Part shown: piece after piece, positions 1 through 6,504 of the stretch
How the letters are laid out: each line of letters opens with the position of its first letter
Position numbering within the stretch: the stretch's first letter is position 1
Assembly (NCBI GenBank): GCA_030536095.1
Contig: JAUNQQ010000018.1
Location: forward strand, 1-14,280
From: Candidatus Saccharimonadota bacterium
GTDB taxonomy: Bacteria > Patescibacteriota > Saccharimonadia > Saccharimonadales > Saccharimonadaceae
Direction: 5' to 3'
DNA length: 14,280 bases
Program-made: the position numbers and the translations under genes
Notes under the pieces: model-generated
Told to the model about the DNA's origin: nothing
The model's database searches: none
What the model saw: only the letters and a program-made list of their open reading frames with translations

Positions 1-13
1 ATAGGAGAATTTT

Positions 14-151
14 ATGCCGAAAAGGACGTATCAGCCACATAAAAAACAGCGGAAAGTTGAGCATGGTTTTAGGAAAAGGAACGCGACGAAGAACGGTAGA
101 AAAGTTTTAGCTCGCCGCCGGATTAAGGGTCGCGCCCGCCTAACTTACTAA
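14..151 (+). CDS. rpmH: 50S ribosomal protein L34
   Basis: This 45-residue, very basic protein is ribosomal protein L34, a small component of the large ribosomal subunit that binds 23S rRNA. The sequence opens [11 protein letters not shown] and contains the family core [20 protein letters not shown] followed by IKGRARLTY, which matches the usual length of about 44-46 residues. The ATG is preceded by AGGAGA at 3-8, a good Shine-Dalgarno, so this gene has a leader; its promoter lies left of the window. In many bacteria rpmH is next to rnpA and near dnaA and the origin. Here a terminator follows at once and no rnpA is seen downstream, so the usual rpmH-rnpA pair is broken or arranged differently. 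The identification is secure. Confidence 0.97.
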   Translation: MPKRTYQPHKKQRKVEHGFRKRNATKNGRKVLARRRIKGRARLTY

Positions 152-162
152 CTACCCCCTCC

Positions 163-206
163 CCCCCTAGACATAAAAATTTTATCAAGATAGGGGGATT
201 TTTTAT
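163..206 (+). terminator. Rho-independent terminator of rpmH
   Basis: A stem of CCCCCTA (163-169) with TAGGGGG (191-197) is followed by ATTTTTTAT. Inside the loop, ATAAAA and TTTTAT can pair as well, extending the hairpin. The position 12 bases after the rpmH stop and the T-tract fit an intrinsic terminator. Confidence 0.85.
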
Positions 207-217
207 ATTTTTGCTCG

Positions 218-398
218 GTTTACTAAATTTTTCCTTTTTCGACGAATCTAATCAGATTTGAATATTGTAAAAATTACAGCAGTCGCAGCGCTTTTTCGGG
301 ACCAGCCCGAAGGGCGAATGAGGAGAAAAAGCCTGCCCGAATGCTGTAATTTTTACAATAATTCAAGTCCTCGCCGAAAAAGGAAAAATTTAGTAAAC
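218..398. repeat. Large imperfect inverted repeat (about 180 bp) of unknown nature
   Basis: This fills most of the 303-base gap between rpmH and the next gene, which otherwise holds only the terminator and a promoter. The outer arms 218-241 and 375-398 are perfect 24-base reverse complements. After an asymmetric internal loop (242-257 against 367-374) the arms 258-262 and 362-366 pair, then, past one bulged base at 361, 263-281 pairs perfectly with 342-360. The centre is GC-richer and can form small hairpins: TTCGGG (295-300) can pair with CCCGAA at 306-311 or with the second copy at 336-341, and GCTTTTT (290-296) with AAAAAGC (326-332). No ORF of note lies within. It could be a MITE-like element with 24-bp terminal repeats, a structured RNA, or a cruciform-forming site. 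No target-site duplication is visible at its ends. The structure is certain; its role is not known. Confidence 0.85.
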
Positions 399-420
399 TA
401 AAAAAGATAAATAAAACTCT

Positions 421-448
421 TTGCATTTTATTCACCACATGATATAAT
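421..448 (+). promoter_or_regulatory. Promoter of the HTH-MurA gene, leaderless arrangement
   Basis: TTGCAT (421-426), a 16-base spacer, and TATAAT (443-448) preceded by TG at 440-441 (extended -10). The ATG at 455 lies exactly six bases after the -10, so transcription should begin at or within a base or two of the start codon; there is no Shine-Dalgarno. An imperfect inverted repeat, GCATTTTAT (423-431) and ATATAATGC (442-450), spans both hexamers. Confidence 0.85.
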
Positions 449-454
449 GCTTTT

Positions 455-2005
455 ATGAAAACGAAACTAACTTATCAACAAGAAATCGGTAAGATTATCG
501 CAAAGCTCCGCTCTGATCGTGGTCTGACGCAGGCCGAGCTCGCCGAGGGAATCTCCACTTCCCAGTCTGCCATTCATCGTATCGAACAGGGCGACCAAAA
601 CATCTCTCTCGAGATGATAAAACGCTTCTCCGAATTTTTTGGTAATCAGATTCTCTCTATAAATACCTCAATCTCCCAGGGAATTACCGTCGAAGGCGGC
701 AGGGAACTTTCCGGTGAAATCACGATTAATACTAGTAAAAACGCCGCCGTTGGTCTCCTCTGTGCTGCGCTTTTGAATAAGGGAAAAACCACCTTGAGAC
801 ACCTTGCTCGCATCGAGGAAGTCTACCGTATTATCGAAGTTTTAGAATCCATCGGTGTTAAAACTCGCTGGAAAAATCGTAAACGCGACTTAGAAATTAT
901 ACCACCAGCTGAATTATCCCTTGATAATATGGATATGGAAGCTGCTCGCCGCACTCGCTCGATTATTATGTTTATGGGACCACTTCTCCATCTAAAAAAA
1001 CATTTTACTCTCCCCTACGCTGGCGGTTGCTCTCTTGGCATTAGAACTATCGACCCACATCTTCGCGCTCTAAAACATTTTGGCCTAGAAGTTGACGCAA
1101 TAACAATTCCAGGTTCTTATATTTGCGACGTAAAGGATGATACATTGAAGAATTATCCTGATCGCTACATTGTCCTGATTGAGCGTGGTGATACAGTTAC
1201 GGAAAACGCCTTGATGGCCGCCGCTCTATATCCTGGTCACACTACTATTGTTGGCGCCTCCCCGAATTATATGGTTCAGGACGTTGGTTTTCTCCTCGAA
1301 AAATTCGGCGTAAAAATCAGAGGTCTCGATTCTACTACAATGGAAATTGACGGTGTTGCCGAGATAAATAAGGACATCGAATATTCCCCTTCCGAGGATC
1401 CAATTGAGGCTATGTCCTTCATTGCTACCGCCCTGACGACTAATTCCGAAATAACAATCCTTCGCGCCCCAATCGAATTTCTCGAAATTGAGCTCGAAGT
1501 TCTCTCTAGTATGAACGCTAAAATCGAGAAAAGTCCAGAATATTTGTCGCATAATGATCGTACTCGACTTGTCGATTTGACCGTTAAAAAGTCTATGCTT
1601 ATTGCTCCGCAGGACAAAATCCACCCCATGCCTTTTCCGGGTCTAAATATCGATAATCTCCCCTTCTTCTCCGTTATTGCCGCTTGTGCTAAAGGTCGCA
1701 CCCTCATCCACGACTGGGTCTTCGAAAATCGCGCTATCTACATTACTGACCTCTCTAAGCTTAATGCTAATGTCGAACTCCTTGACGCTCACCGCGTTTA
1801 TGTCGAGGGCCCAACTTCTTGGCGTGCCACCGAACTCGTTTCTCCGCCCGCACTTCGCCCTGCCGTGGTTATTCTTATTGCCATGCTTGCCGCCCCTGGA
1901 ACTTCCATCCTTCGCAATACCTATTACATCGATCGAGGTTATCAGGACTTTGTTAATCGCCTTCATCATCTTGGCGCCGAAATTTCTCCTCTAACCGGAA
2001 TTTAA
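455..2005 (+). CDS. murA: UDP-N-acetylglucosamine 1-carboxyvinyltransferase with N-terminal XRE helix-turn-helix
   Basis: The C-terminal part (about residues 75-516) is a MurA enolpyruvyl transferase, which moves enolpyruvate from PEP to UDP-GlcNAc in the first committed step of peptidoglycan synthesis in the cytoplasm. Key residues are kept: TSKNAA (K95, N96), GGCSLG with the catalytic-loop Cys at 192 (the fosfomycin-reactive position), an Asp at 400 in LNID where the family has FPTD, FENR at 423-426, ALRP with R468, and YIDRGY near 491-496. Residues 8-70 are an XRE-type helix-turn-helix (LRSDRGLTQAELAEGISTSQ, then IHRIEQGDQNISLEMIKRFSEFFG). Ordinary MurA is about 420-430 residues and lacks this domain, so the 516-residue protein is a fusion. 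The promoter is leaderless, which fixes the start at 455. The protein may bind DNA and regulate itself or other wall genes; that is inference. A non-housekeeping MurA-like role cannot be excluded. Confidence 0.9.
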   Translation: MKTKLTYQQEIGKIIAKLRSDRGLTQAELAEGISTSQSAIHRIEQGDQNISLEMIKRFSEFFGNQILSINTSISQGITVEGGRELSGEITINTSKNAAVGLLCAALLNKGKTTLRHLARIEEVYRIIEVLESIGVKTRWKNRKRDLEIIPPAELSLDNMDMEAARRTRSIIMFMGPLLHLKKHFTLPYAGGCSLGIRTIDPHLRALKHFGLEVDAITIPGSYICDVKDDTLKNYPDRYIVLIERGDTVTENALMAAALYPGHTTIVGASPNYMVQDVGFLLEKFGVKIRGLDSTTMEIDGVAEINKDIEYSPSEDPIEAMSFIATALTTNSEITILRAPIEFLEIELEVLSSMNAKIEKSPEYLSHNDRTRLVDLTVKKSMLIAPQDKIHPMPFPGLNIDNLPFFSVIAACAKGRTLIHDWVFENRAIYITDLSKLNANVELLDAHRVYVEGPTSWRATELVSPPALRPAVVILIAMLAAPGTSILRNTYYIDRGYQDFVNRLHHLGAEISPLTGI

Positions 2006-2037
2006 CCCACGCCTAGATTATAAAGATTATGTTCACC

Positions 2038-2074
2038 TTTCTTTTAAAGAAAAATCCCAATTTTGTGTTATAAT
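2038..2074 (+). promoter_or_regulatory. Promoter of the LexA-like/glycosyltransferase operon with a palindrome at the -35 position
   Basis: TATAAT at 2069-2074 with TG at 2066-2067 forms an extended -10. The ATG at 2081 follows exactly six bases later, so the transcript is probably leaderless. No good -35 is present; the position where it should lie (about 2046-2051) falls inside the perfect palindrome TTTCTTT-T-AAAGAAA (2038-2052), a candidate operator. Confidence 0.75.
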
Positions 2075-2080
2075 AGTATT

Positions 2081-2431
2081 ATGAAACTTACGAAGAAACA
2101 GCGTCAGGTTTATGATTTTATTGATAACTACATAAAAACATATAACATCTCTCCGTCTTATCGCGATATTGCTGCTGGTCTTCATCTTTCTTCTGTTTCA
2201 TCGGTAGCTGAGCATATTAATAATCTCGTAAAACTTGGCGCGCTAAAAAAATCCGATGGCGAAGCGCATTCTCTCGAGGTAATTGACTATCGACATCCCG
2301 AAACAGTTGCTCTATTCACTCAAAAAATCTCCGAAATCTCCGCCGAAGAAAAATCCGAATCCCAGAAAAAACGCATTGATACTCTAAGGCTAGCAGCTAC
2401 GATTTTAGATTTAGAATTGGAGGAAAAATGA
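2081..2431 (+). CDS. LexA-type winged-helix DNA-binding protein without peptidase domain
   Basis: The first 65 or so residues match the LexA N-terminal DNA-binding domain: LTKKQRQVYDFIDNYIKTYN, then SPSYRDIAAGLHLSS in the recognition-helix region, then AEHINNLVKLGALKKSDG. LexA is about 200 residues and has a C-terminal S24 Ser-Lys self-cleaving domain. This protein is only 116 residues, and its last 50 are charged and predicted helical (EISAEEKSESQKKRIDTLRL...), with no peptidase motif. It therefore cannot be inactivated by RecA-stimulated autocleavage like LexA. A TTG at 2063 would add six residues, but it lies upstream of and across the -10 box, so ATG 2081 is chosen. The gene ends TGA overlapping the next ATG (ATGA), so it is translationally coupled to the glycosyltransferase. 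A regulator of this operon is likely by context; an SOS role is unproven. Confidence 0.82.
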   Translation: MKLTKKQRQVYDFIDNYIKTYNISPSYRDIAAGLHLSSVSSVAEHINNLVKLGALKKSDGEAHSLEVIDYRHPETVALFTQKISEISAEEKSESQKKRIDTLRLAATILDLELEEK

Positions 2432-3381
2432 AAAAAATCTCTATCATTGTCCCCGTTTATAATGAAGAGGCGGTCATTGAAAAATTTCTCAACCAGCAAC
2501 TCATTCCAGAGATAAACAAGATCACTACATATCAGTTTAGCATCGTCCTCATAAATGACGGTTCAAAAGACAAAACCCTCGAAATCCTCCAAAAATTCAC
2601 CACTAAAGATAAAAAAATTAAGGTAATTTCTTTTTCAAGGAACTTCGGTAAAGAAGTTGCTCTCGCAGCTGGAATGAATTATGCGAAGTCTGCCGACGCC
2701 GTTATTATGATTGACTCAGACGGTCAGCAGCCTCCAAAACTCATCCCGAAATTTATAGCTAAATGGGAAAAAGGTGCCGAAATCGTTACTGGTGTTCGCT
2801 CAAGGTTCACAAAACATGGCCTTATTCAGCGCACTGGCTCAAAGGTCTTCTATTGGCTTCTAAATAGACTAGGTGATACTGATACCGTCCCCGGCTCAAC
2901 CGATTTTCGCCTAATTGATAAGGTCGTGGTTGCCGAATATAATAAACTAACCGAACATAATCGCATTACTCGCGGACTAATTGATTGGCTCGGTTTTCGG
3001 CAGGAACAAATCGAGTATGTTTATGGTGAACGTATGGCTGGCGAGCCGAGCTATAATCTAAAAAAACTCATTAAGCTCGCTATCGACTCCATCGTTTCTA
3101 TGACCACTCGTCCTCTGTTAATTCTAGGATTTTTTGGTATTTTCTTAATTATCATCACTTCTCTCTTACTCCTCTTCTGGCTCTTTGAGCAGGTTCTTTT
3201 TAACGACCCGCTCAGCCTAAACTGGGACGGACTAACGATTTTAGGTATTTTCACTACATTCCTTGCCGGTATGATTTTACTTTCTCAGATGATTATGGCA
3301 TTATATATCTCCCATGTCCATTCCGAGACCCAAAACCGCCCGCTTTATATTATTGACGAAAAAAACTCTCGAAATCTATAA
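2428..3381 (+). CDS. Family 2 glycosyltransferase, polyprenyl-phosphate sugar transferase type (GtrB/DPM1-like), two C-terminal membrane helices
   Basis: A GT-A fold family 2 glycosyltransferase of the type that moves a sugar from a nucleotide-sugar onto polyprenyl phosphate at the cytoplasmic membrane. Motifs in order: IIVPVYNEE (6-14), INDGS (42-46), SFSRNFGKE (68-76), the metal-binding DSD of IDSDGQQPP (96-98), STDFRLID (157-164), and YGERMAGEPSYNLKKLIKLAIDSI (199-222). Two hydrophobic segments at about 229-252 and 268-293 match the C-terminal membrane pair of GtrB/CsbB-like enzymes; 317 residues is the usual length. GGAGG at 2419-2423 is a good Shine-Dalgarno placed inside the preceding gene, whose stop overlaps this start. 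The sugar and lipid are not readable from sequence; dolichyl-phosphate-mannose-synthase-like or undecaprenyl-phosphate glucosyltransferase activity are the main options. The lipid-linked sugar is probably used for a surface glycan. Confidence 0.9.
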   Translation: MKKISIIVPVYNEEAVIEKFLNQQLIPEINKITTYQFSIVLINDGSKDKTLEILQKFTTKDKKIKVISFSRNFGKEVALAAGMNYAKSADAVIMIDSDGQQPPKLIPKFIAKWEKGAEIVTGVRSRFTKHGLIQRTGSKVFYWLLNRLGDTDTVPGSTDFRLIDKVVVAEYNKLTEHNRITRGLIDWLGFRQEQIEYVYGERMAGEPSYNLKKLIKLAIDSIVSMTTRPLLILGFFGIFLIIITSLLLLFWLFEQVLFNDPLSLNWDGLTILGIFTTFLAGMILLSQMIMALYISHVHSETQNRPLYIIDEKNSRNL

Positions 3382-3477
3382 GTATTTAACAGGGGTAGAA
3401 ATCTAAAAATCCAAAGAATTTGACAATTTTTATAAACATAACAGGTTTCACCTCTGTAAAAAATAATGTTCCATAAC

Positions 3478-3506
3478 TTGCCATAAAAGTCAAACCGTGG
3501 TATATT
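3478..3506 (+). promoter_or_regulatory. Promoter of the exported-protein pair, leaderless arrangement
   Basis: TTGCCA (3478-3483), a 17-base spacer, and TATATT (3501-3506) with TG at 3498-3499. The ATG at 3513 lies six bases after the -10 and has no Shine-Dalgarno. The rest of the 131-base gap after the glycosyltransferase shows no convincing terminator. Confidence 0.85.
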
Positions 3507-3512
3507 AAATTC

Positions 3513-4088
3513 ATGGTAAACACTCTCAACAAAAAACCCAAACCACGCAATAATAACCGACTCGGAATAATTATTGGGTGTGCTATAGGAATCTGTCTAA
3601 TTGGCGGAATAATCGCGGCAATATTCCTCTCCAACAAATCTAACGACGAAACAAAGACTGAGCCTTCGGCTTCACCTGTAGCAACCGCAGAAATAAATAA
3701 TACTGCTACTGCTACACCCGAACAGGCTGTAGTTGATAATAATACTGACGGAGACAAAAAGACTCCGACAAAATACGAAGGAGAAGATCCAAACGCCTCG
3801 GCTACTCTGACCGGCTCAATAACTTCCACCGAAGTTGTTGACGGAACACTTCGTATTTATGTCAATATTGATCAATATCTATCAGGTGGCACCTGCACCT
3901 TGACTATGAAGTCGGGTTCCCTATCCTATACCGATACCGCAAAGCTTTTTGCTGACGTCTCTACGTCTTCATGTGAAGGATTCGCTGTTCCAGTAAGCGA
4001 ACTCTCTGGTGGAAAAAACTGGAGTATTTCTATAGACCTCGTATCTGGTGATAAATCCGGCGTAATCACGGGCGAGGCAAGTATATAA
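3513..4088 (+). CDS. Membrane-anchored extracellular protein of unknown function
   Basis: I do not recognise a family. The 191-residue protein has a short basic N-terminus (KKPKPRNNNR), one strong membrane segment at about 17-39 (LGIIIGCAIGICLIGGIIAAIFL), then a Thr/Ser/Ala/Asn/Asp-rich low-complexity linker at about 41-95, and a compact C-terminal domain (about 96-191) with alternating hydrophobic and polar residues that suggest beta strands. Positive charge before the membrane segment implies the C-terminal part is outside the cell. Two Cys in that domain (C128 and C154) could form a disulfide. The start is fixed by a well-formed promoter whose -10 ends six bases before the ATG. The next gene begins 18 bases after the stop with its own Shine-Dalgarno, so the two are probably one transcript and may act together at the surface. 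Confidence 0.85.
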   Translation: MVNTLNKKPKPRNNNRLGIIIGCAIGICLIGGIIAAIFLSNKSNDETKTEPSASPVATAEINNTATATPEQAVVDNNTDGDKKTPTKYEGEDPNASATLTGSITSTEVVDGTLRIYVNIDQYLSGGTCTLTMKSGSLSYTDTAKLFADVSTSSCEGFAVPVSELSGGKNWSISIDLVSGDKSGVITGEASI

Positions 4089-4106
4089 ACCTAAACAGGA
4101 GGTAAA

Positions 4107-6398
4107 ATGGTTAGAATACCCTTAGTACGAAACTCTAACTCTCAACACAAAAACCACTCCCGTTATACTGAAATAGCGAATACATCCTTGCCATCTTCGC
4201 GAACTCGGCATAACCTAAAAACCTTACTATTCTCATCTTTTGCATTCTTTCTTGCGGGAACGGCGACATTTTTCTCAATGAAAAACACTCCAGAAACTGC
4301 TGCTGCCGACCTGTCGAAATGGGATGCTGGGAATATTATGTCTGACGAAGTTATGGGCGACTATAATTCAATGACTACTGCCCAGATTCAGTCATTCCTA
4401 AAATCTAAAAATCCCTGCAATAACACCAATGTTGGCTTAGCAAAAACCTACAGTTCATATAGTTATCACATAAAAGACGGTCATTTTGTCTGTATGGCTG
4501 ACGAAAGCTTTAATGGTAAGTCTGCAGCTGAGATTATTCACGAAGCTGCCCAGGACTATAGAATTAATCCAAAAGTAATAATCGTCTTACTCCAAAAAGA
4601 ACAAGGATTAGTTACTGACACCTGGCCAAATTCCCTACAATATCGTTCGGCAACAGGCTATGGTTGCCCAGATACTGGCGCCTGTGACTCTCAGTATTAT
4701 GGTCTGAGGAACCAGATTCGACAGGCAGCAAGTCTATTCCGTAGTGTTCTCGATGGTGGTTGGTCAAACTACGCTGTTGGTCGTCATAATATCCAGTACT
4801 CCCCAAATTCATCTTGTGGCAGTTCAAGCGTTTATGTCCAGAATAGGGCAACATCTGCGCTGTACCGCTATACCCCATATCAACCTAATGCCGCATCTCT
4901 AAATGCTGGCTATGGTAGTGGCGATTCCTGCTCATCGTATGGCAATCGAAACTTCTACCAATATTATGTCGATTGGTTTGGCGATACTCGGACAAAGTCC
5001 GCTACTACGCAGTCCGCACCTAAGACTATCCATTCCCTAGACGATATTTCACAAAGCGTCCCTGAAGGAACCTATACTTTTGGTAGTAGTCATAATGCTA
5101 ATTTTGTAGCCGATGTATCTGGCGCCTCTAAGAATTCTAGTGCAAAAGTTCAGCTCTATAGAGCAAATGGAACCGTCGCGCAACAATGGAGACTAACCTA
5201 TAACCCAGACCATACATACACATTTATTAATCCTAATTCCGGAAAAGCTCTTGATATTACTGGTGCAAATATGGTAAATGGCACCCAGCTCCAACAGTAT
5301 GATTCTAATAATACCTGCGCTCAGAGGTGGGTCTTCATTCCGAATGGCGATTACTACTGGATAGCTTCGTCTTGCGACACTAACTATGTTATAGACCTTT
5401 CCAATGGTAATATTTCGAACGGGGCAAAATTACAGATTTGGAAAAAGGACAATACAAAGAATCAGCTCTGGAAGATGACGACAACTAGTGGCGTCTCCAT
5501 AAAAAAGCCCGCCCAGATTATCTCTGATGGAGTATATACGATGTATTCAAACATCGGCAATAATCAGGTTCTTGAAATTGGTGGCGCATCAACTGCAATC
5601 GGAAAGGAAACTCAGACTTGGGCTAGTAACGGCACGATAACTCAACAGTGGCAATTTAAGTATAATTCGTCTGATGGGACATATACCATTACGAATTCTA
5701 ATTCTCGACTAGATTTGGACTTGAGTGGAGCAGAGGCCTATAATAAGAACAAAATTCATCAATGGACGCCTAATGGTACGCTTGCCCAAAAATGGTTCAT
5801 TATACCAGATGGCGATTCATTCCAAATCCTCTCCGGAGTTAATATTAATTATGCACTCGATGTTGACGGCGCTAGGAATGATAACGGCACTGTCGTCAGC
5901 CTCTACCAATCTAATGGCACAAAAGCGCAGACATGGAAGTTGGTAAAAAACAATGATGTCGAGTTAGGAAGTGGAAACTATCATATTGAAACTAAGCTAA
6001 AGGCTAATATGTATGCGGATATTGAGAATGGCTCGACATCCAATGCGGCCCAAGCGCAAATCTATGAAAAAGATGGAACTTCCGTACAGAATTGGTATAT
6101 ATCTAAAGAATCGGACGGAACCTATCGCTTTAAGAATCTAAAATCCGGAAAATATCTCGATGTTGACTCTGCGATTATGGAAAATGGCCATAAGATTCAG
6201 ATTTATTCAGAAAACCTAAATGGCTGCATGCAGAAATGGCTCGTAACCAATGAGAATGGATCATACAAAATTGCCTCGTCCTGCAATAAGGACTACGTTC
6301 TAGATGTTTCTGGCGCCAATGCCTCTAACGGTACAAAGATTCAGCTGTATAAGTCTAACGACACAAACGCACAGCGATGGAATTTTATTCCGTACTAA
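4107..6398 (+). CDS. Exported putative peptidoglycan hydrolase with three ricin B-type lectin domains
   Basis: This 763-residue protein has a long basic N-terminal region (1-37), a hydrophobic export segment (about 38-57), and a possible cleavage or anchor region at TAAADLSKW (64-72). Residues 72-295 form a Cys-containing domain I recall from actinobacterial exported proteins, with VLLQKEQGLVT (160-170), ATGYGCPDTGACDSQYYG (182-199) and YRYTPYQPNAASLNAGYG (253-270). The helical LLQKEQG context resembles lytic transglycosylases and makes E165 the best catalytic candidate; enzymatic activity is inference. Residues 318-763 contain exactly nine QxW motifs, with Trp at 361, 408, 455, 515, 563, 610, 663, 711 and 758, spaced 47-48 apart within each set of three. 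That is three ricin B beta-trefoils, which bind carbohydrate. AGGAGG at 4097-4102 is the Shine-Dalgarno. In an epibiont it could target its own wall or a host's wall glycans. Confidence 0.88.
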   Translation: MVRIPLVRNSNSQHKNHSRYTEIANTSLPSSRTRHNLKTLLFSSFAFFLAGTATFFSMKNTPETAAADLSKWDAGNIMSDEVMGDYNSMTTAQIQSFLKSKNPCNNTNVGLAKTYSSYSYHIKDGHFVCMADESFNGKSAAEIIHEAAQDYRINPKVIIVLLQKEQGLVTDTWPNSLQYRSATGYGCPDTGACDSQYYGLRNQIRQAASLFRSVLDGGWSNYAVGRHNIQYSPNSSCGSSSVYVQNRATSALYRYTPYQPNAASLNAGYGSGDSCSSYGNRNFYQYYVDWFGDTRTKSATTQSAPKTIHSLDDISQSVPEGTYTFGSSHNANFVADVSGASKNSSAKVQLYRANGTVAQQWRLTYNPDHTYTFINPNSGKALDITGANMVNGTQLQQYDSNNTCAQRWVFIPNGDYYWIASSCDTNYVIDLSNGNISNGAKLQIWKKDNTKNQLWKMTTTSGVSIKKPAQIISDGVYTMYSNIGNNQVLEIGGASTAIGKETQTWASNGTITQQWQFKYNSSDGTYTITNSNSRLDLDLSGAEAYNKNKIHQWTPNGTLAQKWFIIPDGDSFQILSGVNINYALDVDGARNDNGTVVSLYQSNGTKAQTWKLVKNNDVELGSGNYHIETKLKANMYADIENGSTSNAAQAQIYEKDGTSVQNWYISKESDGTYRFKNLKSGKYLDVDSAIMENGHKIQIYSENLNGCMQKWLVTNENGSYKIASSCNKDYVLDVSGANASNGTKIQLYKSNDTNAQRWNFIPY

Positions 6399-6410
6399 AT
6401 CCTGTGCTAA

Positions 6411-6437
6411 ATATAGGGAGGAAACTCCTCCCTATAT
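6411..6437. repeat. Perfect 12-bp inverted repeat between two genes
   Basis: ATATAGGGAGGA (6411-6422) and TCCTCCCTATAT (6426-6437) are perfect reverse complements around a three-base AAC loop. It starts 13 bases after the stop of the hydrolase gene and could end that transcript, but no T-tract follows: TATAAT begins two bases after it. It also covers the whole -35 region of the glf promoter, so it could be an operator. Confidence 0.8.
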
Positions 6438-6445
6438 GATATAAT
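6437..6445 (+). promoter_or_regulatory. Probable extended -10 promoter of glf
   Basis: TGA-TATAAT is an extended -10 with no recognisable -35, as the perfect inverted repeat occupies that place. It leaves a leader of about 50 bases ending in AAAGGAGG (6493-6500). The 14 bases from TATAAT onward (TATAATAGTATTAT) are identical to those at the LexA-like gene, but here no ATG follows. Confidence 0.65.
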
Positions 6446-6504
6446 AGTATTATAAACTCCTAACTCTTTAGGATGTTATATAGAGGTAACGGAAAGGAGG
6501 CTAA

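Noticed and set aside
473..481. DnaA-box-like TTATCAACA near rpmH, possible origin
   Set aside because: A single site with one mismatch, inside a coding region, and no cluster or AT-rich unwinding region is seen.
2063..2080. Upstream in-frame TTG start adding six residues to the LexA-like protein
   Set aside because: The TATAAT at 2069-2074 lies inside this extension, so it would not be transcribed; the homology begins at MKLTKKQ.
3420..3425. Consensus TTGACA in the gap after the glycosyltransferase
   Set aside because: No -10 lies 16-18 bases downstream; the promoter at 3478-3506 is complete and better placed.
3441..3457. Possible terminator hairpin after the glycosyltransferase gene
   Set aside because: Only about five pairs with bulges, and A-rich rather than T-rich sequence follows.
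3386..3829. Minus-strand frame of 147 residues opposite the anchored exported protein
   Set aside because: No promoter or Shine-Dalgarno, no family resemblance, and it overlaps a gene with a strong promoter and clear protein features.
4612..4878. Minus-strand frame inside the hydrolase gene
   Set aside because: It opposes conserved enzyme motifs and looks like an antisense shadow. The same holds for the other frames opposite murA, clpC and the metallopeptidase gene.
5070..6398. Possible DNA-level tandem repeat in the lectin region
   Set aside because: The repetition is at the protein level (QxW beta-trefoil repeats); the nucleotide copies are well diverged, so this is an old domain duplication and not a recent DNA repeat.
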